From Prolixibacteraceae bacterium (lineage in GTDB: Bacteria > Bacteroidota > Bacteroidia > Bacteroidales > Prolixibacteraceae): DNA of 18,152 nt. Made by a program: the position numbers and the translations under genes. The stretch spans positions 1 through 18,152 of the forward strand of contig JAQIDF010000337.1 in assembly GCA_027858145.1 (NCBI GenBank), written 5' to 3'. Of this stretch, positions 8,130 through 15,349 are shown piece after piece. The notes beneath the pieces are model-generated. The model was not told the DNA's origin. It made no database searches and was given only the letters and a program-made list of their open reading frames with translations. Each line of letters begins with the position of its first letter. Position 1 is the first letter of the stretch.

Positions 8130-8984
8130 CTATTTTACGCTATAATCGTAAATCATCCCCATTCCCGATTTATCGTCCCCATTAAGATGAATAAGATTAA
8201 AATCATACGAGCCATCTGCATGTACTTCAGTGATAATTAGATTATCCTTATCACCACTTCCCATGCCACTGGCAATCAACTCAATATTCTCATACCTGTA
8301 ATACATACAAGGTGTTTTTCCTGAATTACAACCTATATCACCGGCAAAAACGACAACATTATTGGGAACACTTCTGAGCAACGGATCAACCACATCCCAG
8401 TAATTTGAACTCCCCGGGTAATGTGGTTCCCAATTGATATCTATATCCTGAAACTGGTTATCGGGGCTCCACCATATCAATTCATGACAAAAAATGAATA
8501 TATTGTTGGCAGTATCTGTATTCTCTAACAACACTTTTTCTAAAAAATTAAGCTGTTCACCATCAATATTCCAATTTGTAGGAGATAGTGTTATAAATAA
8601 ATCCAGATCGTGATAAAAAGATTGATAATAATTTGAATAACGCTTCCTGAACTCTTCCCCCCTATCGTGATTCCCCGGCGCAATGTAATATGGCATATCA
8701 AGTTTTGCAAGATCTATTTGCAAGCTATCCCAATATACATTAGTTGGTTTAGGAACTACATCGCCGGTAAAAACCCCAAAATCTAATGTTGAATAGTTAT
8801 TCAGAAAGAAAAAATTTGAATCAAGTTGTGAATGGACACCATAATCGTAAGTTATAGGATTTCCGTAGACATGTCCGGCAGCGAAAAATGAATATCTTAC
8901 ATCTATATCAGTAGAGGGATTATCAGAATCACATCTAACAAGTAAAAAAGCAAAAAGTATTAGTCCATAAAACAAATATTTCAT
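8130..8984 (-). CDS. Exported calcineurin-like phosphoesterase with altered metal motifs (copy B)
   Basis: A 284-residue protein starting at ATG 8984. A TTG at 9011 would add nine residues ahead of the signal and is not preferred. The N-terminus (MKYLFYGLILFAFLLVRC) is hydrophobic with a cysteine at 18, so it may be a lipoprotein, although arginine before the cysteine is unusual for a lipobox. Motifs match copy A: SFFAAGH with A36, G37, H38 where D-x-H is usual; TGD 73-75; GNHD 104-107; FCHE 165-168; and AGDIG with D216 where GHxH is usual. The two proteins are clearly related but diverged, sharing mainly motif regions and a Gly-rich stretch after the last motif (GTGLNRS in A, SGMGSGD in B). 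It is followed on the same strand by the T9SS protein 59 bases downstream, which may be co-expressed. The substrate is unknown. Confidence 0.72.
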   Translation of the reverse strand: MKYLFYGLILFAFLLVRCDSDNPSTDIDVRYSFFAAGHVYGNPITYDYGVHSQLDSNFFFLNNYSTLDFGVFTGDVVPKPTNVYWDSLQIDLAKLDMPYYIAPGNHDRGEEFRKRYSNYYQSFYHDLDLFITLSPTNWNIDGEQLNFLEKVLLENTDTANNIFIFCHELIWWSPDNQFQDIDINWEPHYPGSSNYWDVVDPLLRSVPNNVVVFAGDIGCNSGKTPCMYYRYENIELIASGMGSGDKDNLIITEVHADGSYDFNLIHLNGDDKSGMGMIYDYSVK

Positions 8985-9008
8985 ACGTTTAAAATTTATA
9001 ATTTGTTC

Positions 9009-9126
9009 CAAAGTTTAATTCTAAATTTGAGAACGTATGGAACCGCTCCGCTCTCACATGCCCCGATGACCATCGGGGTTAATCATTGCCTTTGGAGAAC
9101 TTTTGATTAAAAAAGTTCATGTTCGT
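9009..9126. repeat. Candidate short dispersed intergenic element
   Basis: About 118 bases flanked by the two copies of TACGTTTAAAATTT. It contains the CCCCGATG/CATCGGGG hairpin, a CCGCTCCGCTC stretch and the GAACTTTT/AAAAGTTC hairpin. A 13-codon reading frame (MNFFNQKFSKGND) lies on the minus strand at 9079-9120. The compact hairpin structure and different base composition suggest a REP-like repeat, which only a genome-wide search can confirm. Confidence 0.4.
9061..9078. repeat. GC-rich palindrome CCCCGATG/CATCGGGG
   Basis: Eight complementary bases either side of AC; as RNA, seven pairs with a four-base loop. No T-run follows on either strand, so it is not a typical intrinsic terminator. 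It lies within the probable leader of the minus-strand phosphoesterase gene. Confidence 0.65.
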
Positions 9127-9160
9127 TTCATATACGTTTAAAATTTTACAATGTGCCAAT

Positions 9161-9168
9161 CAAATATA
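9161..9168 (-). promoter_or_regulatory. Candidate -7 element for phosphoesterase copy B
   Basis: The minus strand reads TATATTTG, matching TAnnTTTG. If used, the leader to ATG 8984 would be about 170 bases and contain both hairpins and a 13-codon reading frame. The -33 region is weak. Confidence 0.35.
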
Positions 9169-9255
9169 TTTAAAAAATATCATTAAATCACAATCATTGC
9201 TAATCCTAATCATTTTCAAAAAGAAAACAATTTCACATCTTCATTAATTTATTCT

Positions 9256-9285
9256 TTTGCAATGTTTACGGTTTTGTTAATTTTG
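9256..9285 (+). promoter_or_regulatory. Promoter of the CotH-DUF4956-VTC operon
   Basis: TTTG at 9256-9259 and TAATTTTG at 9278-9285 match the Bacteroidota -33 and -7 elements with an 18-base spacer. This is the best two-box match seen in the window. Transcription would start about 9290-9294, giving a very short leader before the ATG at 9302. Confidence 0.55.
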
Positions 9286-9301
9286 GCCTGATTTTTTAAC
9301 C

Positions 9302-12286
9302 ATGAGAAACAAACCGACTATATTAATATTTATTGTACTTATTATCTTGTCATCATGCAGGGCTGACAAGGTAAAAGTGCTGCAAGATGAGTTTGAATAT
9401 TTTTGCAACTCCGAACTTGTTAATAACAAGGGAGATAAGTTTCTCGATTCAATTAATAACTCCATTGAATATGCAGGTGCCAATAAACAATCGTCGGAAC
9501 ATGTATTTACAGGCAATTACTCAATTAAGCTTACGCCTGACTCTCCCTATGGTTACACCATAACAATTCCTAATGCCTCGGGCGATGATTATTTTAAAGC
9601 AACAGTATGGCGGAAAAGCAACACCGAAAAAGGAGTTATCGTGGCCAGTGCAGGAGGCTTTTACACAGCGAGCAATAAAGTAGTAGAGAAACTCGAAAAC
9701 GGATGGGAAAAAATTCTTCTCGAGTTCTATGTGCCGCTCAACATAAGCGAAAATCTTAGAATGTATGTATGGAACAACAGCAGCGACTCCATCTATTTCG
9801 ATAACTTCAGCATAAGCCGTAAAGAACACAAAGAATACCCCAATTACGGCATTGAAAATGCATTTAAACTTTACTACGACGATAATGCCAAACAAAAAAT
9901 AAAAGCAAAGCGATATGAAGCTTTTCAGGGCGGACTGTTAATTGTTGATGATGAAGATTATATGAACTCGCTCGTTTTTGCCGATGACGATTACTATGAA
10001 TCTGAAATAAGGCTGAAAGGTGACTGGCTCGACCACATACAGGGCGACAAACTCTCGTTTAGAGTTAAACTCAAAACAGGTTTTGCCTGGCGTGGCATGA
10101 CAAACTTCTCAATTCAAACACCCAAAGCCCGCAATTTTCAACACGAATGGGTGCTCCACAAAATGCTTCTTAATAATGATTTGCTAACTACACGATTTGG
10201 CTTTACACCTGTTTATGTTAACGGAGTTAGCAAAGGCATATATGCCTGGGAAGAACACTTTGCCAAGCAATTGGTAGAAAGCAGCAACAGGCGCGAAGGC
10301 CCTATCGTCCGTTTTGATGAATCAATGGTGTGGGATATTGTCAACCTGGCCAATAAAAACGATAGTGCATACAGCATACCTTATTTTGAAACAGTGAAAA
10401 TTACGCCATTCAAGCAAGGTTCTGTATTAAAAAAACCATTACTCAAAAGTGAATTCAGCGAGGCGTTATCTCTAATGCACCAAATGCAATTCCGAAAGTC
10501 TGATGTTTCCGATATTTTCGACATTCATACACTTGCTGGATTCTTTGCGTACAACTTGCTGAACGAAGCTTATCACGGACTGGCATGGCATAACATCCGA
10601 TATTATTATAATCCGGTACTTTGCCGCCTGGAACCATTGACTTACGACGGTGGCTATTTAGATAACATTGCATTTAACGACCGTAAGTTTTTCGGTCAAC
10701 TAAACGGCATAACAGAAGTTGAACATAATACGCATGAAACCCTTCATTTCTGGCCACTCAGCGATCCGGAATTCATGAAGAGCTTTTACGATTATGCAAG
10801 CCTGGTTTCGTCCGACAGTTTTTTAAATAATCAGTTCGAGGAAATTGATGGGCAACTAAAACATGACGAACAACTTTTGAAGAAAGAGTATCCGTATTAT
10901 AATTACTCAAATGCGCATATTCTCAACCGGGCTAATCATTTTAATAATTTATTGCCCAATCTGAAAGAAGCCCTTACCGATTCGAGTTACTTCGAAAAAG
11001 CACGCAATATAAAGTTCAAGCCATTTAAGCCCTCAAAAATTTATTTAGATGAAATTATTGGTTACCAAATTCATGTTTACCGGAGCCAAACAGCAAATGG
11101 AGAACCATTATTAGAAGTGGCCAATTTTTATGGCGACACCATAAAAGTACTGAGCGGCAAAATGAACAGCGATGTTTTCGACCAAAAATATAATGACCCG
11201 TTGGTTGTTGCACCAATTAGTGAACCGTACCTGGCTGAAAAATTTGAAGTACCCAACCACTACGACGAAGTTATTGTTGAAATTCCCTCGGTTGATAAAA
11301 GCATCTTTATTCCGATAACTCCCTGGGCTGCCCCGAAAGCATTGAGTTCACGCCAGGAAGTTGAACAGACAGTATCTTTTCCGCAAACAAACTATTACTC
11401 CATAAATAATAAAACAATTCGTTTTAGTGGAAATATCAACATCAATTCGCACATTATCATCCCAAAAGGATATAAAGTGGAATTTAAAGCCGGCACACAC
11501 ATCGATATTACCAATTCTGCTACCTTCGTGTCGTATTCACCAGTGTTCTTCAACGGAACACCGGAAAACCCCATTAGCGTTGTGTCTTCTGACAATAGTG
11601 CCAAAGGATTTAACGTGATACAGGCAAAGCACAAATCAACACTGAACTATGTCAGGTTCGATGGTTTGAGCAACCTTGAATTTGGCGGATGGGTAACACC
11701 GGCAGCCGTTTGCTTTTACGAATCGGATGTAAAAATGTACAATGCTGAATTTGCACGAAACGTGGGCGTGAGCTGTGACGATGCGCTTAATGTAGTCCGC
11801 AGCAATTTCGATGTCGACAATTGCCGGTTTATCGAAGCCAATTCCGATGCTTTCGACTCAGATTTTTGTACCGGCACAGTTACAAACAGCCTGTTTGAAC
11901 GCCCCGGCAACGACGCAATCGATTTCTCGGGCAGTGAAATTGAAATAACCGGCTGTACCATAACCGAGGCCGGCGACAAAGGTGTTAGTGGCGGCGAAGG
12001 TTCAACTCTTGTGGTTAAAAACACTAGCATTACAGGTTCAAATATCGGTATTGCTTCAAAAGACAAATCAGTTGTTACGGTTTACGACAGCCATGTAACG
12101 GGAAATTTATATGGCCTGTCGGCCTATGTTAAAAAGCCCGAATATGGAGCAGCCAAAATCATTGTTAACGATGTAAGTTTTAAAGACAACATGTTTCTTC
12201 ACCTAATCGAAGAAGAATCGCTATTAATATTCAACAAGAAAAACATAAATGGAACAGCCCGTAAAGTGGCTGAACGGTTTTACTAA
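9302..12286 (+). CDS. CotH kinase-like lipoprotein with N-terminal beta-sandwich and C-terminal beta-helix
   Basis: A 994-residue surface lipoprotein (MRNKPTILIFIVLIILSSC, lipid cysteine C19). Residues about 30-175 look like a carbohydrate-binding-type beta-sandwich (ending YFDNFSI). Residues about 180-600 resemble the CotH family, whose spore-coat member is a protein kinase: RLKGDW 237-242, GDK 248-250, then a PVYVNGVSKGIYAWEEHF stretch with E317 and E318, and NIRYYYNP leading to LTYDGGY with D449. CotH proteins usually show a DxD near that last site, so activity here is uncertain. Residues about 700-965 form a right-handed beta-helix with short repeated turns (NAEFARN, NCRFIEANSDAFDSD, NSLFERPGNDAIDFSG). 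The DUF4956 gene begins 14 bases after the stop. The arrangement suggests an outer-membrane-anchored protein acting on surface proteins or glycans. Confidence 0.85.
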   Translation: MRNKPTILIFIVLIILSSCRADKVKVLQDEFEYFCNSELVNNKGDKFLDSINNSIEYAGANKQSSEHVFTGNYSIKLTPDSPYGYTITIPNASGDDYFKATVWRKSNTEKGVIVASAGGFYTASNKVVEKLENGWEKILLEFYVPLNISENLRMYVWNNSSDSIYFDNFSISRKEHKEYPNYGIENAFKLYYDDNAKQKIKAKRYEAFQGGLLIVDDEDYMNSLVFADDDYYESEIRLKGDWLDHIQGDKLSFRVKLKTGFAWRGMTNFSIQTPKARNFQHEWVLHKMLLNNDLLTTRFGFTPVYVNGVSKGIYAWEEHFAKQLVESSNRREGPIVRFDESMVWDIVNLANKNDSAYSIPYFETVKITPFKQGSVLKKPLLKSEFSEALSLMHQMQFRKSDVSDIFDIHTLAGFFAYNLLNEAYHGLAWHNIRYYYNPVLCRLEPLTYDGGYLDNIAFNDRKFFGQLNGITEVEHNTHETLHFWPLSDPEFMKSFYDYASLVSSDSFLNNQFEEIDGQLKHDEQLLKKEYPYYNYSNAHILNRANHFNNLLPNLKEALTDSSYFEKARNIKFKPFKPSKIYLDEIIGYQIHVYRSQTANGEPLLEVANFYGDTIKVLSGKMNSDVFDQKYNDPLVVAPISEPYLAEKFEVPNHYDEVIVEIPSVDKSIFIPITPWAAPKALSSRQEVEQTVSFPQTNYYSINNKTIRFSGNININSHIIIPKGYKVEFKAGTHIDITNSATFVSYSPVFFNGTPENPISVVSSDNSAKGFNVIQAKHKSTLNYVRFDGLSNLEFGGWVTPAAVCFYESDVKMYNAEFARNVGVSCDDALNVVRSNFDVDNCRFIEANSDAFDSDFCTGTVTNSLFERPGNDAIDFSGSEIEITGCTITEAGDKGVSGGEGSTLVVKNTSITGSNIGIASKDKSVVTVYDSHVTGNLYGLSAYVKKPEYGAAKIIVNDVSFKDNMFLHLIEEESLLIFNKKNINGTARKVAERFY

Positions 12287-12300
12287 TTAAATCACAAACT

Positions 12301-12981
12301 ATGGACAAGTGGAGTTTATTTCAGAAATTTTTAATTACAGAAAATGCACAAGTATCAGTTGTTGATTTTCTCATCAACTCGGCCATACTCATTATTATAA
12401 TGGTTATTCTTTCCTTAACGTACGGCCATTGTGCCAGTTCATTGTCGGGACGAAAAAAGTTCGCAGCCAACTTTATCCTCATTGCCTTTACCACAATGCT
12501 CATTATCTCAATTGTAAAAACTTCGCTTGCACTATCGCTCGGTTTGGTTGGAGCTCTTTCAATTGTACGTTTCAGGGCTGCCATTAAAGAACCCGAAGAA
12601 CTATCATTCCTGTTTTTCAGCATTTCGGTGGGACTTGGATTTGGTGCCAATCAAAGGCTGGTTACAATGGTTGCTACTGCCGTTATGCTGTTAATTATAT
12701 GGGGGCGTTATTTTCTGAATAACAAGTCGGAAAAACAAAACCTATTTTTGAATATCAGCAGTTCCGATCGCGAAAATGTAAGTTTAACAACCGTGAAGAA
12801 AGTAATAAACGAAGTACTGCCAGCTGCCCGTCTTACCCGCTACGACGAAACCGACCAATCAGTAGAATCATCGTGGTGGATAGAAGTGAAAAAAACCGAA
12901 CAGCTACAACAACTTCACCGCGAACTGGAGAAAATATCCGAAAAAGTGAAAATTTCATTTATCGATAACAACACGTATTAA
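12301..12981 (+). CDS. DUF4956 integral membrane protein
   Basis: A 226-residue inner membrane protein with four to five hydrophobic spans in the first 140 residues (about 21-43, 55-73, 75-90, 101-117 and 119-138) and a soluble C-terminal domain of about 85 residues. The central stretch LGLVGALSIVRFRAAIKEPE (81-100), continuing to a second glycine-rich span (SVGLGFGA), is the hallmark of DUF4956. The biochemical role is unknown. From memory, genes of this family are often adjacent to VTC-domain and CotH genes, exactly as here. Its stop TAA overlaps the ATG of the VTC gene by one base (TAATG), which points to translational coupling and joint function; it starts 14 bases after the CotH gene. 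Confidence 0.9.
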   Translation: MDKWSLFQKFLITENAQVSVVDFLINSAILIIIMVILSLTYGHCASSLSGRKKFAANFILIAFTTMLIISIVKTSLALSLGLVGALSIVRFRAAIKEPEELSFLFFSISVGLGFGANQRLVTMVATAVMLLIIWGRYFLNNKSEKQNLFLNISSSDRENVSLTTVKKVINEVLPAARLTRYDETDQSVESSWWIEVKKTEQLQQLHRELEKISEKVKISFIDNNTY

Positions 12982-13685
12982 TGTTGCCCGAAAACTATAC
13001 AAGATTAGATAATTACCGGTACGAGCGTAAATTTACCGGCACCGAGGACGTAATTAACAAAACCGAGGTGATGGTAAAAACCCACCCCGAGGCATTTTCT
13101 GAACGTTATCAGCCTCGCAGGGTAAATAATATCTATTTTGACACACCAACACTTGAATTTTTTGCCGATAACCACCAGGGAAAAGCCGAAAGAATAAAAT
13201 ATCGAATCCGCTGGTATGACAATATTTGGGGAGAAGTATCGCCTATACTGGAATTGAAAATAAAGAAGGGGCTGGTGGGATACAAAAAATCGTACCCGTT
13301 AAAGAGTTTTACGGTAAACGAAAACCTCACAAAAGAACATTTGATTGACTCCATTTGTCATTCTAACGTTCCCGATGACATCACCGAAAAAATAAAATTT
13401 CTTGAACCGGTATTGCTAAACAGCTATGAAAGACGCTATTTCGAAAGTTTTAACCACAAATTCAGGCTTACTTTCGATACAAAAGTAGCGTATTATCACT
13501 TTAACCGTACCATACAATTCGGAAAACCTGTTAACGACTTTTCAACCTTTATTCTTGAAATGAAATACGATCAAGAACACGACAAAGAAGCCGGAAGAAT
13601 AACACAAATTTTCCCTTTCCGGCTTTCAAAAAACTCAAAATACGTAAACGGCATTTTAAATTTTTACCCTGGCATAGCCATTTAA
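12981..13685 (+). CDS. VTC domain protein (polyphosphate polymerase-like)
   Basis: A 234-residue cytoplasmic protein of the VTC/triphosphate tunnel fold. Yeast Vtc4 of this family makes polyphosphate from ATP. The charged tunnel residues expected of the fold are present: YERKF with E15 and K17, YFDTP 52-56, KYRIR with K73, R75 and R77, LELKIKKG with E91 and K93, and FILEMKYD with E193 and K195. The protein is therefore probably catalytically competent, though whether it makes polyphosphate or another phosphorylated product is not shown. It is a bare VTC domain with no SPX domain and no membrane span; the coupled DUF4956 gene, overlapping by one base, could supply the membrane channel. It is the last gene of the operon; the next gene begins 117 bases on. 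Confidence 0.88.
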   Translation: MLPENYTRLDNYRYERKFTGTEDVINKTEVMVKTHPEAFSERYQPRRVNNIYFDTPTLEFFADNHQGKAERIKYRIRWYDNIWGEVSPILELKIKKGLVGYKKSYPLKSFTVNENLTKEHLIDSICHSNVPDDITEKIKFLEPVLLNSYERRYFESFNHKFRLTFDTKVAYYHFNRTIQFGKPVNDFSTFILEMKYDQEHDKEAGRITQIFPFRLSKNSKYVNGILNFYPGIAI

Positions 13686-13802
13686 AATTTTATTTTTTTG
13701 CAACCCCCTGAAAAATTTCCTGTCTGTTTATTTTGAATTTGAAGGTGTAACTTTTTTTAATTCCAACCGACATATTCATTACAAACAATAATACAGGGAA
13801 AA

Positions 13803-14525
13803 ATGAAAAAAATCGTATTACTTACCGTTTTAACTGCTTTTGCTTTTTGCATAAAAGCACAAACAGTTACCGACAACCGGAAACTCTCGTACTTCAATGA
13901 AATTTCGCTGCGCGTTTCTGCCGATTTATACATCGAGCAGGGAGAAGATGCCCGTATTTCGATTGAAACCGACGAAGAAACTCTCGAAAAACTTATTGTA
14001 GAAATTGTAAATAACAAACTCGTTATCCGCTTTAGCATTGGCGATCGTCTGTTCAGCAGCTTTAAGGCCGGCGACATGAAACTTAAACTGATTGCCCCTA
14101 AAATTGACATGCTCAGCATTCAGGGTTCTGGCAGTATTATAGCCGACAAACCCATTACCACTAAAATTCTTGACCTGAACATTGCCGGAAGCGGCGACAT
14201 AAAACTGGCCGATGTTCGTTGCGACAGGCTAGAAGCCAGCATCAACGGAAGCGGCGACATTGTGGTTTCGGGGCCGAAGAAGATTAAAGAAACCGAAGTA
14301 ACCATTGCAGGCTCGGGCGACTACAAAGGCTACCAGCTTGTTTCGGATTTTGGAAGTATAAAAATTGCCGGTTCGGGCGATTGCGACGTTCATGTTAACG
14401 AACACCTTGAAGTGAAAATACTGGGTTCGGGAGATGTTACCTACAAAGGCCATGCAGCTGTTGATGCATCCATATCAGGCTCAGGTGAAATTCGCGAAAG
14501 TAAAGCACTTGACAATCAATTCTAA
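13803..14525 (+). CDS. DUF2807 (GIN domain) exported protein, GSGD-repeat type
   Basis: A 240-residue exported protein with a signal peptide (MKKIVLLTVLTAFAFCIKA, cleavage near 19-20). Residues about 30-110 form the conserved lead-in of the DUF2807 head GIN domain (YFNEISLRVSADLYIEQGED). From about 110 to the end, seven GSG turns recur every 17-22 residues (one GSGS, five GSGD, one GSGE), giving a beta-solenoid-like stack. The family is annotated as a putative autotransporter adhesin head, but no beta-barrel is fused here, so it is probably periplasmic or surface-associated. A related gene follows 20 bases downstream. Function is not known; a scaffold or adhesion role is only suggested by fold. 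Confidence 0.85.
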   Translation: MKKIVLLTVLTAFAFCIKAQTVTDNRKLSYFNEISLRVSADLYIEQGEDARISIETDEETLEKLIVEIVNNKLVIRFSIGDRLFSSFKAGDMKLKLIAPKIDMLSIQGSGSIIADKPITTKILDLNIAGSGDIKLADVRCDRLEASINGSGDIVVSGPKKIKETEVTIAGSGDYKGYQLVSDFGSIKIAGSGDCDVHVNEHLEVKILGSGDVTYKGHAAVDASISGSGEIRESKALDNQF

Positions 14526-14545
14526 AGAAATAAAATCATATAGCC

Positions 14546-15340
14546 ATGAAACACAAACTTTATTTATTATTGATTTTAACATCAGCCTTTCTCCAATCGT
14601 GTATATTTACAATTATCGATGGGCCCGACTGTATCTCCGGTGAAGGGGAAATAATATCTGAAACGTATTCTGTTTCCGACATTTCATCGGTCGTTGTTGA
14701 GTCAGTTTTCAATGTTGAAATACTACAGGGCGATGAGCCTTTCGTAGAAATTGCAGGCCACGAAAATATGATTGATGAAGTTGATTTATCAGTTAACAGC
14801 AGAGGGGTTTTGACCATCGACTTAGAAAGCGGGTGCTACAACAACTTCGAACTAACTGTTTTTGTTACTACCCCGGTTTTAGAATCGGTAAAGCTCGAAA
14901 GCACCGGCGATATTTACATCGATGGTTTTGAGGATCTCAGTAACCTCAACATTACCAATAACAGTACCGGTACAATCTGGAGCGAAGACTATATCATTAT
15001 TGACGATAAACTCGACATCCGCAACAATTCAACCGGTGATGTTGACCTTATTGTTTCCGCTCCCGATATTAATGTTGATATTGACGGAACTGGTGATGTG
15101 ATCTTGTTTGGTGAATGCTATGAACAAAGCATACGCACCGATGGAACCGGTCACTACAAAGCTTTTGACTTATTATCGGAAATAGCTTCGGTAAACTCAA
15201 ACGGAACAGGCGATGTAGAAGTAAACGTGAGTGAAGAACTGACCATCCGGCTGAACAGCACCGGCGATGTATTTTATACCGGAACAGCCAGTGTTCAAAT
15301 CAGTGATAACGGAACCGGTGATGCAATATATGTGAGGTAA
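14546..15340 (+). CDS. DUF2807 (GIN domain) lipoprotein, S/GTGD-repeat type
   Basis: A 264-residue lipoprotein (MKHKLYLLLILTSAFLQSC, lipid cysteine C19) related to the preceding gene. The lead-in (SSVVVESVFNVEILQGDEPF) matches the DUF2807 pattern. The C-terminal half has eight turns written as STG or GTG rather than GSG (ESTGDIYIDG, NSTGTIW, NSTGDVDLIV, DGTGDVILFG, DGTGHYKAF, NGTGDVEVNV, NSTGDVFYTG, NGTGDAIYVR), consistent with one more solenoid rung than its neighbour. Acidic residues are abundant, so calcium binding at the turns is conceivable but unproven. The pair looks like a tandem duplication that has diverged in both anchoring (soluble export versus lipoprotein) and turn sequence. Its stop lies 9 bases from the end of the convergent tsaC. 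Confidence 0.85.
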   Translation: MKHKLYLLLILTSAFLQSCIFTIIDGPDCISGEGEIISETYSVSDISSVVVESVFNVEILQGDEPFVEIAGHENMIDEVDLSVNSRGVLTIDLESGCYNNFELTVFVTTPVLESVKLESTGDIYIDGFEDLSNLNITNNSTGTIWSEDYIIIDDKLDIRNNSTGDVDLIVSAPDINVDIDGTGDVILFGECYEQSIRTDGTGHYKAFDLLSEIASVNSNGTGDVEVNVSEELTIRLNSTGDVFYTGTASVQISDNGTGDAIYVR

Positions 15341-15349
15341 ATTCCCTGT

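Larger units (their letters stand above)
8985..9301. other. Intergenic region with hairpins, direct repeat and divergent promoters
   Basis: A 317-base gap between divergent genes. It holds a 14-base direct repeat TACGTTTAAAATTT at 8984-8997 and 9133-9146; a near-perfect hairpin with arms CCCCGATG and CATCGGGG at 9061-9078; an 8-bp hairpin GAACTTTT/AAAAGTTC at 9097-9118; a minus-strand -7 match at 9161-9168; and the plus-strand CotH promoter near its right end. The stretch 9009-9126 is visibly more G+C-rich in its middle than the flanks and looks inserted between the two repeat copies. No RNA gene family was recognised. Confidence 0.6.

Noticed and set aside
8985..9011. TTG start at 9011 for phosphoesterase copy B.
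   Set aside because: It would place nine extra residues before the hydrophobic signal; ATG 8984 is better.
11395..12066. Antisense open frames across the CotH gene.
   Set aside because: They lack any recognisable protein features and mirror the codon bias of the real gene on the other strand.
14130..14510. Repeated GGAAGCGGCGAC-like DNA in the DUF2807 gene as a possible repeat array.
   Set aside because: The similarity follows the GSGD protein turns; spacing varies and codons differ, so it is coding repetition, not CRISPR or a tandem DNA repeat.
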